From assembly GCF_037975245.1 (NCBI RefSeq), contig NC_092570.1, forward strand, positions 17,461,918 through 17,525,917: 64,000 bases of DNA, given 5' to 3'. This document shows, piece after piece, positions 24,601 through 37,419 of the stretch. The translations under genes were made by a program, and so were the position numbers. The stretch is from Apostichopus japonicus (Eukaryota; Echinodermata; Holothuroidea; Aspidochirotida; Stichopodidae). Numbering within the stretch: position 1 is the first letter of the stretch; every line of letters starts with the position of its first letter. The notes beneath the pieces were generated by a model. The model saw only the letters and a list, made by a program, of their open reading frames with translations, was not told the origin of the DNA and ran no database searches.

Positions 24601-27600
24601 CTGATAGTGAATACCTCTTTAAATAATTAATTCACCGGTGGAGCTCTACATCTAGTAGACCTGTTGAAACGTATTAGACAAAAAATTTTTTTTAGATTGT
24701 GTAGTGTGATTAAAGGCAACCTTTTAGTCATAGTTGACAGTATGTTTGTTCCCAGGATTAAATTCGGATTTTTATTCTCCATTTTAATTTTGTTTTTTCC
24801 CCCAAGAAATAGAACAATGGGAATTGTTGTTTTGATGACCTTCCCCTAAACAAAGGGATTTAGTTTAGATGTAGATGGTATACATGTGTGACAGGTGCTA
24901 TAGATTATACCCCAGTGATACCCTAGACCAGTGGTTCTTCATCTTTTTGGCTCCATCCCCCCCCCCCATGACCCCAATACAAAACGTAAAAAAAAAAGAA
25001 GCCCTTCAACATGTCTGCCAAAACTCAATGGAATGGCTGAAATTGTTTTGCAATTATCGGGCGATCAAAAATCAAAATGCAGACGAATGCTCAACAGGCT
25101 CAGACAAAGTCATACGGTTGGCCTTGAGTCTGTATGTTGCTCAGACTTATACTAGTATTGGCTTAGACTTAGCCTTTGGGTTGGGCTCAGCCATAGAGAT
25201 AAGGGATTGGCTCAGACTTTGCCTTTTGGGTTGGGCTCAGACATTGAACCAAGGGATTGGCTCAGATTAAGATTATGGGTTGGGCTCAGACATGGATACA
25301 AGGGATTAGCTCAGACTTTGCCTTTTTTGGTTGGGCTCAGCCATAGAGATAAGGGATTGGCTCAGATTAAGAATGAAGATTTGGCTCAGACAAAGATATA
25401 AGGGATTGGCTTAGACTTAGCTTTTGGGTTGGCTCAGACATAGATACAAGGGATTGGCTCAGATTTAGAATCAAGATTTGGCTCAGACATAGATATATAA
25501 GGGATTGGCTTAGACTTTAGCCTTTGGGTTGGGCTCAAGACATAGATACAAGGGATTTGCTCAGATTTAAAATCAAGATTTGGCTAATGGATGTACAGTA
25601 TACAGTATACCCATGATTGTGATTGCCTTATTAAACACACTCTCTGGTTTTGCTAATACCAAGTCCATACTGTACATTAGTGGTTGACTCAAAACTTTTC
25701 TATGACAAAACCGTAGTTAGATATTCTCTCTTTGGATTTGACATGCAGGTTTTGTAAATTGTTGTATTGCCACAATAGCAATCATTCATGAGTTGCACAT
25801 GTGTGTGTGTGAACTGGAGCTCTACAATCTCTTCAGGTATTTTTAGCACAGAAGGGACCATAACAATTTCACTGCCATATTTTTCTCGTAATATTTTCAT
25901 ACCTGTGGGTTTGAACAGACCTAGGATTGATTATATTGAGCATGATTTATCGGAGGTGGGGAAGGGGGGGGGGGAGGGGGTGAGAAGGATAAAGGGGGAT
26001 TTTGCATATGTTTGTTTGATGTGGTATTTACTGTTCTCCAATCTCCATCGGGTTCAACTCACATTCTTTCATTCTCTCTGATGTTTGTTCATCCAATGTC
26101 ATTGGTATTCGAAACTATGAAGTCAATCAATACAAAGGAAGTCAAAGGGACATGTTGGCCTAGAAATTTAAGCAAGTTCAACTGTACCCAGTAGGATTCT
26201 TAATTACAGCTCTCACAGATTGGTGACACACATGTTGCTTGTTTTGATCTCTGGTCTGCAAACATAAGGGGGGAGGCAAACTTTGTGACTTTCTCTGTGT
26301 CCTTCAGGCTGTTCATTTACAGTTAACAAGCTGTTACATACTGTAGCTCTGAATGGTAAAATTCATATGCAGTGATTTATAATGAAATGTTATTTAAACT
26401 TGTCAGCCTTAAGGTAGAGTATGTACAGGTGTATAGATTATTATATGTAACATTCATGATACAAAATGAATAACAACAGGCCAGTCATGAAATGATTTAT
26501 GAGGTTTGGAGTTTTGCTGGTAGTGGGAGGGCAGTATTTTGATCATAGCTAAGTACAGGGGTGGGATTTGATGTGTAAAGTTGGTGTGGGGGGGGGGGAG
26601 ATGGGCAAAACTGGGAGAGGGATCTAAGGGGTTTGAGCGTCTTAGATGTAATATCGGTGCAATATGTATATATGTTGTTTCCTAGTACTAGTTGTGTATT
26701 TGAAAATGTAATTAAAAGTGTTGCCAGATTTGTTAAAAGCGACGTAAAAAGGAACAAGTGGATTTAAATAAGAATCGTCATAATGGGTCAAGCTTTTCTA
26801 TCACCTGTTTAAAAGTATAAAAATATTGCAGAGTTGTCAGTATTGCTGTGGCATAGCCAACCAAATTACAGATGTAATTGGATGAAAAAAGCCAATTCCA
26901 GGTCTGGGAAACAGTGGGGGCCCTGTGACTTTGTCAAGTTGTTAAAGTCACCATAATCCCTGTCAAAGTATTGCAGATAATTTGACTCAGTACACTACTT
27001 TGTTACATAACCCATGGAGGTAAAAACAGACTGTTTTTACCTCCATGCATAACCTTAGCGATGTAAACACAGCATGCTATTTATACAGTACCTGGTTGTC
27101 GTCTCAAATTGCATGTGAGGCGGTATGGGCTACCGGTGGAGTATGGTTTGTGCGGTTAGTTAACCAAGCACGTCTCATGTTGTTTGTTGAATATTGTAGC
27201 CGTATTGGATGTAAAGTGCATAGGGGCTCTGCCAGGAGTGTTGTCAGTTCTTGATTATATAGTACAGTGTATAGACAGTAGGGTATCTATCTTATGACGT
27301 ACCAGCAGAACTTACAGGAGTGTACTTTTATTATACTGTACAATGTGATCGTCTGGCATCATCTCTGCTAATTGACAATATCCCTTCAAGACAGACTTTC
27401 TTGAATATGTACAGTACTTTGAAGAAGGCTTTGCACTTGTTCAACATTTGAGAATGCAACCTGGGATATCAGGATCTTTGTTTTCCCGTCAGGGAGAGGC
27501 ACCTACATAATACAGCTTGTAACTAACACCAGATGTGCCAACATTTGGTGGATCAATGTCAAAGGTGACAGAGTATTATATAACCACCTTAAGGTCATGA

Positions 27601-30600
27601 TGATTGTTTAGAGATCAATTACAGGCTCAGCTAGTTATTGTAGCACAGTACACACACGCCTGTTAGATTCGTGCCAGTGTCAGTGTTTGTGGGAAAGAGA
27701 GGAGGGCAAATATCTGAAGAATTTACTTCACTCCTCTCTTACCTGTCTCCCCCTCGTCAATTGCACTTTCCTATCTACCTAACTACACTTTGGAAACGTT
27801 TTAGCACTGCGCCCTCGCTCCCTAGGCCACGCCCACTAATTCCTTGTCCGTAACTACCACCCGGAAGTTACTACATGTGTTTTTCCGCAAAATTATCACT
27901 TGTGATTTATACAACTATTTTTGCGTTTTTGTAATTCATCTTTGGATAATGGCAAGTAACTGGAGATCCCAGCCGCCTACAGCTTCGAGCAGTTACATAC
28001 TGTACATACTTGATTTGACCTCGCGGGGTCAGGATCCTCTCCATTAGCGAGATGACGATCGACCTTCTGATTCGGACTTCAGGGAGCTTTTGCACTACGA
28101 AGTTGATTGCCCCCGCAGGGGAGTGGAGCAGTGGACCATTCTGGTTACTCTATTGCTCAAAAGTTTGAATTAAAGCTACAGTATCTAACAGGGGTCAAAC
28201 TTGCCAGTACTTTTTCATCAGGGTTTGTAGGGATGGATGATCAATGGTCATTCAAGAGTAGTTAGATTAGGTTTTACCGTTAAAAGATGTTTTAGATTTG
28301 AAATGTCCCAGTACAAACTCCCCCGATGTGTAGCTCTGGCCAGTTCTAAGTGTTTTCATCCATGATAGAGCCTATGCGCCAGAAAGAAAAGACAACAAAC
28401 AACACTGTATACCCCCCCCCCCCCCCACCTGCCCAAGTGCCTCTATACTTGCTGGTATTTTAGTACATGTATGCAGACATACTGTATGTGAACAATCAGG
28501 GAACAAGATGGTTTCCTACTGTACTACAGTGCAGTGCAGCAAGTACTACTTAATACTGAAGAAGCCTTTGGAACTGTGATTATTGATCAAAAACTAATCA
28601 ATGTCAGAAGATCAAAAGAATCAAGGTTACAGTATATAGGATTGCCAGCACAAAAACCACTCCACAATGGTTTCTGAAGCATCCTGGATGTATATTTAAG
28701 CTGCTTTCTGTAGATACCAAGTGTCTCAAGCTTCTTTGTCAAGGCAAGAAATATTCTCCCCCTTGGTACACACTTAAGTAAGACACATTTCATACTGTAC
28801 AGCACTGTATTTAAAAAGCCATATAATACTGTGGTAGATATGTGAAAGCAATGCTAACTGAAGGATGTGTGTCTCATAGTTGAATCTAGCTGTTTTCTTG
28901 GTCAGTTTGAGGTTTTCTACAGGCCAAAAGCAATTCTCCTGGTTGTTAAAGGAAGTTAGTAATATGATTATGAGTCATAACCATATTCCTTTATTGTCTT
29001 TCTACTATAGGATTGTGAATTGATATTTATAAACCTATAATGTTACTATTTGATTTCAGTGTAGTTGGTTTGCTGGACTAGTGAAGTTCTGTTTCATTGC
29101 AATAAGTTAAAGTCAGAATTCTCCTAATTTGTCTCTCCTCAATATCCAAGACAGATCAACTTACTGTACAGTAGGGGGGGGCTACAGTATCATGACGCAC
29201 TTTCTCAGATATTTAATAATTTTATCATAGCAATGGAAAATAATTGACACTTGTAAGTGTGCATGAGCAAGTGCCCCAATGTGTTTTTCACAAAAGTGAA
29301 GTCAAACGTTAATGTAAACTTGCAAAGCTACGCACTGAACTTCCAAATCATCAAGAACAAAGTAACGTTCTTTTGTGTTAGCTTATTTACATCTGCTAGA
29401 CTGTTTGTGATTAGAATGAAACAAATATGCTCAAAGTATTCTATCTAGAACTTTTGTATTGAAATTGTCATATTTGCATTTAAACCAAAGAATAGTAATT
29501 TAACTCCTTTAAAATCATCCCAAGTGAATTCCAGACATATTCCGCTCTTTTTAAGTAGATTGTGTCATAATATTAAAGGTCCTGGTATGATGAAGATATT
29601 GCCACAAAAATAGCCTCTAGAGCTGTATACCTTGTCAAGAGTGAACCGGTCACCTTTGACCTCGTCTTATAACTGCTAAGAACCAAATTTAAATAAACAA
29701 CAGATAAAACCATTTTGGTTATTTGCAAAGAATACTTTGAGTAATTTAATTATAAATGTCCCATTGCAATTGTTTTGTTACAATTTAAAATATTTCCATT
29801 CTTTTAATTTCCTACAGAGATGGCAGCGGCACGCTTGAATTCAAGACACCAAAGCCGAAGCGTCTTGCCAATACCAAGATGTCGTACATTGAGAGGGTCC
29901 GAATCAACAGTGCTGTGTGGAGGAGTTGGCATATACAATGTAAGTACAGTAGTAAGCGGTGTATCTCCATGAGGATACCTTCTTGGAAACTTTTTCTCAG
30001 CACCGGAAAATATAAAGACCTAAACAAATTGGAAAACAGAAATAATAATTAGTTGTGAAAAGAGTACCGTCCATCGAATATTATTTTTAGCTTGTGCACG
30101 TCAGAAAGATATTAGTCATTGTGGTTAAAAAAATGACTCATTATTTCCTCCACAGATGTCAAGAAGCAAACATCAGCCGTTTGTCAATTCTCCTCGCCGC
30201 TCCCTGAAACGAGTACTAGACTGGTGGTAAGTCGAGCTCAGAATGCCCATCTTGGTCAAACTGCATGGGGGAGGAGGAAGGGTTGGGGGCGGTGTTACAT
30301 ATAGAGTATAGGACAATGCTGAGTATCGCATCCCAGTATTGATGTTGTGGTTTTGGGATCGAAGGTAGGGGAGGGGGGCTGATGTGTCCCTAAATTGCTA
30401 CTCCGCTCTCTCGATGACAACTATCAAGCTGTGGAATTACGTTCCATTTGTTAAATGTCTGTCAATATGGGAGGAAGGTGGGGGCAGGGGGGGGGCTTGG
30501 TGGTGGGCAGACAAGCAGAGATATATTGGTTCACATCTCCTCAGGATGTAGTTATTAAGGAGACATCTTGAAGGACAAGATGGGTTTTTTGTTGGGTGTC

Positions 30601-33600
30601 CCACAGAACTTGTATTTGGTTCACCCCTCTGTTTTTGCTTTTTCACCGACAGTCTGATGTTATTCAAGGGAAGACAGCGTTGACCGGTTACAAGCCCGAA
30701 GAGCTGGGGGCAGTCGTGAGGAACTACAACAAGTGGCGTACCTTCAGTAGAGACATTCTAACGGTAAGTTTAGGAATTAACGGTATCCTGTCATCAACAA
30801 TAGTTTTGAAGCAATGGATATTATGATCATAATAAAACTACAGAGAGGAGACTGACTATTCTTGCCTAATCAATACCCAGAGAGCTCTGTATTTAATCCA
30901 TTACACAACTAATGACAATTGGCTCTATACATGTGCATGACTTGTAGTATGAGACTTTGAGAACAACAGCTTGAGTACAATCACCACTGGTAGAGTTTCC
31001 CCTTGGTATGAGTATGAGTGCAATTCTCCAACTGAGAGCACAAGTACTTAACCTTGCATTAATTTCCATACTAGATTTATTAGTACAACTACTGATAGAG
31101 TTTCCCTTGGTATGAGTATGAGTGCAATTCTCCAACTGAGAGCACAAGTACTTAACCTTGCATTAGTATTTATACTAGATTTATGAGTACAATCACTGGT
31201 AGAGTTTCCCTTGGTATGAGTATGAGTGCAATTCTCCAACTGAGAGCTTCATTATTTAACCGTGCATTAGCATCCATACTAGATTTATGAGTAAAATCAC
31301 CGGTAGAGTTTCCCTTGGTATGAGTATGAGTACAATTTTCCAACTGAGAGCACAAGTACTTAACCTTGCATTAGCATCCATACTAGATTATTCCAAAATG
31401 GCAGTCTTGTAGGAGTACAAGTCCATCAGGAGGATCAGACATTCTGTAGATCATACAGAAGGCAGAGATGGGCAGAATCACTACAATTCTGACAGTATTA
31501 ATCATACAGAAGGCAAAAGATGTTTTGCCTCAGTTCTATCTTAAAGGAGCATTCCTAGCTTATATCTTTCCTTTATAACTTTAGTGAAGATTTAATCCGA
31601 AAAAATATAAAAAATTCACAGCATCTGCAAGAGATCATTGCACACCTTCCTCACTTTCAGTTCTAAAGGGATTTGCTCAAGGTTGAATTCATCATGCCCA
31701 AATATTTCGAAGGATATCTATATTTTTCGAAAAGTAACAGGTTGTGTAAGAATGCCGACTTCTTTCGATGTTTTGTCGATGTTTTGCTTCATGGATGATG
31801 TAATTCTTGTTCAATACTGTCATGACCTTTTAGCATCGACCGATGCTCTTAGCCTCAGAAGGTGAGGAGAATGCCATCGACTTGGATTCTCCACATCCTC
31901 CTCTCTCCCCGGGGACAGGCGGGAAGTTGGTCAACGATGATCTCTTCAAAGACTTTGCCGATACTCTCTTCATCAGTACGAAGACTAATCGTTTCCGACC
32001 CCCGGCACCGAAGAAAGTCAGTAAGTCCTCTTAGGGAGCACTTGTTACGTAAACTTGCAATAATACTTTATTAGTTATAATCATTTGAGTTTTAGAAGAA
32101 ACATCACCATTTTGATGTGTCTTTTAATGATGTCACAGATTATGACAAAGAGGGCAAAAGTAGGAGAAAGTTCATTATATCTCGTAACAAAATGTAGGAG
32201 ATGGGTTCATGAGGCTCTTGTAGTCTTGTTGTTAAAAGATGGTACCAGATCGATCTTTGTCTGCAAGTTCTGAAAGCTGAAGATATATTTTTCAACCTCT
32301 GGGAAAATCTTGTGACCCACCGAAAATGTTTTCGCAAACCACTTTTGGGTTGCACCGAAACTGTCATTCAATGCAGCCCTTTCTTCCTCTTGAGAACAAG
32401 TATATTTTTACTAGGTTTGGCAAATTCAACTAAAAATATTGTTGTTTACCACCGTTAATATCTTTATCCCTTGCAGCTCAAGAGATAAACTATAATCCAG
32501 ATTATCTTCAGCCCGATCTTAGCACCTTAATGTATGAAGTTGACGACGAGTTTATGGAAGCTGTCACATCTGTAGAAGGTAAGAAAAAAATGTATTCCAG
32601 GCAACCACTCTAGAAGTGAACATTAGTTAGCCGTACGAACATGGATGTGATGTCATAAATTCACTTTGTCCAGACCGCCAAAATTTCTTTCTAGAGTCCC
32701 TCATCACTGTGCTAAGGTTGTGAGGAGACAGGTAAGCGAGGAGCGAAGTAAATATCCAAACTAGTAAGCTTTGGAGTTTCTCGAGGCTAACAACAATAGT
32801 TTCAGAGTAAATTTTACAATGTTAAATTTGCAACTTTTTACGAGTCTTACGATAGGTTAGCTCTGTCAGCATGTTGGGTTTTCCCCATGCCGCTCTTTTG
32901 CTATGCATTCCTTTGGAAGATAAGTAAGTGATGAAATTTAGACAAATTATGATATCGCATTTCTTAGGAATTGATGTCTGCAGGTATTACTGATGCACTA
33001 GTCATTTTGAATAGAAACATGGTGGGATCTCCACAAACAGAAGTTTCATAAATACATTACCCGAAAGGAAACCAGCTGTTTAAAATGTCATTGACGATTT
33101 CCGTCTCTTTTCAGCCATGCTAAGTAAAACCCCGACAAAGTGTGACCCTCGTCAGCTGGGCCTGATGGATTCTGTACCGGATTCGTATTTCTCTGAAAAT
33201 CTCAGCTCTCTCTTGACTGATATGGAGGTAAGTAATGGTCTTGCCATATACTCATAAACTATTTTAAAAAATTATAAAAATAAATATTTTATTTACTTAT
33301 TTTTATCTTTTTAAATTTATTTGTTTTTGTAAAAAAATTCTAAACTCATATTATATTCATAAACTATTTCAAACAAAAAAAATGTTTTAATCTTATTTAC
33401 TTCTTTTATTTTTTATTTATTTATATTTTCCCCGATACTCATAATATACTCATTAACTGCATTTATAGTAGACATATAATTCAAAACCCATCATATCAAC
33501 TGCATCTGTTTTCCCTTTGCTACTAATAAATGTATATCAAAGTCTAGGTCTATCTTAAAATTTAATATTTGAAAATTGATACGAAAAATATCCCAAGCTA

Positions 33601-36600
33601 CAGGAAGCCTTTGAACGATGAATAATCAATATTCAATAATCATAATCAAGAAGCAGGGCAAATAGGGAGCAGCCGTCAGAAAGAAAGTGAAACACGGAGA
33701 AAGAATAAAGACTGATTGCTATCTCATCTGGGAGGAAATGGATTTGCTGGGAAAATGTCAAGCTTGGAGCATGCTCTGTTTGTTTGCATTATGTAGATAT
33801 AGATTGTAGAATTTGTTGCTTTAGTAAAAATGGAATATGGAGACAAGCAGGAACAGAGAGATGAAAAAACCTTGCATTATAAAGGTTTCCTGTAAGTCCA
33901 ACTACGATAGTATGTTTATATTGGTATAAATACAAAACAAACTGAATTTGTTAATGAATTTGAAACATTTTGCACAAGATCGACGTTCATGCATAGTTTT
34001 ACCTACTTATGATAAGTCGAATATCGGACATGGATATCTCACAATCCGAATAAGAGCGGTTGAATTACTCGGGTTTTTAATCCGTTCTATTCAGGAATGT
34101 ACGATGGCTACGAATGATGCTAAAATAGTCCATCTCATTCTTGTCTTGCTACTTTCAGCAGCCTCAAGTGATCCAGGCAGGTGGCAGACCAGCCCTCTCT
34201 CATTTTAACAATGAGCAGACGACTCCTCCACCTCACAAGTCGGTCTCTTTCAGTGCCCCCACCACTCCCCGCCAGCAGAGCGCTGCCTCGTCTCCGGGGT
34301 ACGGCATACCGATAGATTACGAGTTTCCCGCGACCCTCCAAGGTTATGATCACAATGGGAGTAATAGAGTACAAACAGCGAAAAAAACCATGCCCTATCG
34401 ACAGACACAACAACGTAACAGTGCTTACATGAACCCTGCCTTTCTGAGGAACGATCGTAAGTTATATATTTTTTTAATATATTTTTTATATTTTTTAAAT
34501 TTAAATTTAATTTTTATATTTTTGAGGACAGTTAAACTTGGTATTGCTTATTAACTTGTCTCCCCCATTGTGAATAATGCTGTGCAGCACAAGTCTAAAA
34601 AACATGGTTTCTTGTTTCTTTACAGCGAATCAGCCGATGGGTGTCGGGGGAAACCACGTCGTCCAGCAACATCCTACCATAATGGAAACCCTTCAAAATG
34701 CACCTATTCTGCCTAATACTCAAACGAATACCATAAGTACGGTAAACCACAGTGTCACCAGCGAATGCCTCAGCCCTGTGTCTTCAACACCATCACCATC
34801 AGGGGTAAGCAACTTATGACCTCACCCCCCCCAAAAAAAAAAACCCATTAGTCTCACTTTTTCATATTCACATAAGGATATGTTTACTACCCCATTAATA
34901 AGTTGATTTTGTTTTTTGCATGTTGTTGTTACAGCAACAATTTTGAATTGTTGTGGTGAGATGTTGTTATCTACATAATCTTCTTGATGAAGGAGAGAAA
35001 GTTTATGGGGGAAGGGGGGGCATGTTACTGGGAGAAATAATTGGTTACTACTTATAAATGACTCTTCTTCAACAGTGTGTTTCACCACCACAAATGCTGA
35101 TTTCTGTGTTAAGTTCTCACCTGTTAAGTTTGTAAATCTTTTATGCTGAGGCACAGAATGTGAAGACTCAGCAAAATCCCCTGTAAGTAATATGTTATTT
35201 AAAAGATAGTGAAAGCTAACATATTTGTGTTTTGTTTATCAACCTTAGCATGTTACACCTGAGACTAAGATGGAGCCAGTGAGTCCCTCTCATCCTGGGT
35301 CCCTCGGAGGTTCTAGCACGGCCATCTTCACCCCAGCTTCCAGCTCGGAGATAAGCGTTGGTAACTTCACGTACCAGATAGGGGAGACGTCTCCCGTCCA
35401 ACTACCGCAGTTCAACGAGGTACCCTGGCCCCCCTCTACCACCATCAATTCCAACCAGCTCAGTTTGTTAGGGATAGAAGGTGGCCAAACATTCACCCTT
35501 CAGGGGAACCAACTAATCGCTCATGGACCCATCTATACCTCCTCTCAGGACCAGGAAATGATGGACTACGGGCAGTTTCAAACGCTGCCACCCCAAACGT
35601 CATCCCAGGAAGTGTTTAAGCAGCCTACCATAGGTTTGATATATCATAAGTTTTAAGTCTTTACTCTCTCTCTCGTTCTTTTCTGTGTCCCTCACAAAAT
35701 GTGTTATTGAATCCACAGTCCTCGGTGTCTGAGGAAAGTCACGACTGAAAATACCTAATCGTTGTATAATAAGTCCATTTAGAGTACCTGGTAGTAAGAA
35801 GGACCCAGGTAGGGCCCAGGTAGTAAGAGGGCCCAGGTAGTAAGAACGACTGCGGAAAATGTGATTTTCGTCTGAGTTCTCCAAAGATTTGATGTCAGCA
35901 CACTCTTCTTTGAGACAAATTAAAATTGTCAAACATCATGGTCAAACATGTAAAATATGATTTACATATAAAAAAAAAATTGAAAAATCTGTCACATTCA
36001 TATAAAATGACTGCATCTTCTGCTTGAATATATTATTATTGATGAACTTGGTTTAATCATATTTTTGACATCATTTTTTTTTTTTTGTCTCTCTGCTCCT
36101 TCCTCTTGCAGATGTTTCCATATCCTCAGGAATGAAGTCACCCAAGGGGAACAAGAGAAGCAGTTCGCAGCTTGAATCAGCGAATATCTACGAGGCTTTC
36201 AATAGGAAGAAGGTGAGTGAGTGAGGGCGTACTGCTCTTTCTGGGAGAAAAGAACCGAACCCTAGTAGTTTCTGAAACTTAAAACGGTGATCTGACATAC
36301 AGCCATCTCCGCTAGCCCGTACCTCACGGAGCGGTATTTTGGAATTTCAGGATGGTTAATTGAACGTTTTGTAGTTTCCTTGTTTAGTTACTATAGATCT
36401 GTACATCAGTAATTGGAACTGCTGTCACACAGCAAGCTATATTGTTACGACGGCTAGCTAGCAGCTTATGTGATATTCTTTTGGTGGAGTATTTGTTTCA
36501 ATAGTTGACCTGGAACTTCTTGGATATCCTTCTTGAGAAATCTGGCAGCTTGTGAGATTTCCTGTTTTTTTTTTGGGGGGGGGCTGGGTAGGGTAGGGTG

Positions 36601-37388
36601 TTTGGAGATGCCAGTACCGATTGAGGTGTCTTTTTCCCATATTTTGTCAGCAGTTGATTTGCAACTTGTTGAGAACCCTTATTGAGGTGCTCAGAACTGC
36701 TTATGGTGTCGCAGTGCACACATCAATGATCTACAGACAAACAGTTACCTACTAACATAATCATCTTTAAGATTTAAACCACAGGATAAATTCTATAAGC
36801 AATACAAAATCTATTTTTTTAAAGAAAATATTCACAACCCGAAAACACAACAGCCTCCCCCTTCCCCCCACACCCCCAGTTCATCATGTGTAGCAACGTA
36901 AATGTCAAAAAACCCAGTTGTATGAGCAGGGAAAGGAACATTTTCAGATGACAGATGAATCTTAGGAAACATGGGAAACTCAAGTTACCTTTATAAGTGT
37001 GTTTGGAAGACACTTTCAAAGGCCCCCGAAGTTCAGATTTGGTAAATGAAAGATATGAAGTTGTAAAAGATTTCAGACATAATTTGTTATAACACAAGAG
37101 CAAGTCCTGGTATGTTCAAAATGACACTTTAAAGAAAGGTCTACCACAGAGGCAGCAATTTGAAATATTTAAAGAAGGAATTAAAGGAGGGTACATCACA
37201 TTTAAACCGCCAGGATTTCTTTTCTGGGGGAGGGGGGAGGGTGTGGGGGTATGGTATAGATTGGATTGTTCCCTTGCTCTAGTACAACATCTGCAGCCCA
37301 ATTCATACTTGCATTGGAATCTAACACTTCTAGCAGTTCTGCATTTGATGTGTGGATTCTTCTGGCTTGGGCAAAAATCCATTTTTTT

Positions 37389-37419
<31 letters not shown>

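Larger units (their letters stand above)
15989..29817 (+). other. Mondo intron 1 (13.8 kb): no gene seen
   Basis: It is bounded by GTAAGT at 15989 and TTTCCTACAG at 29817; phase 2 joins CT to A to give an uninterrupted frame. Inside are an inverted-repeat MITE with telomeric repeats, a SINE fragment, minisatellites, a hairpin, poly-A/T and poly-G runs, and many TACTGTAC/GTACAGTAC words. I saw no convincing exon on either strand. A DR1-type nuclear-receptor half-site pair (TGACCTTTGACCT) is at 21437-21449. Confidence 0.7.
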
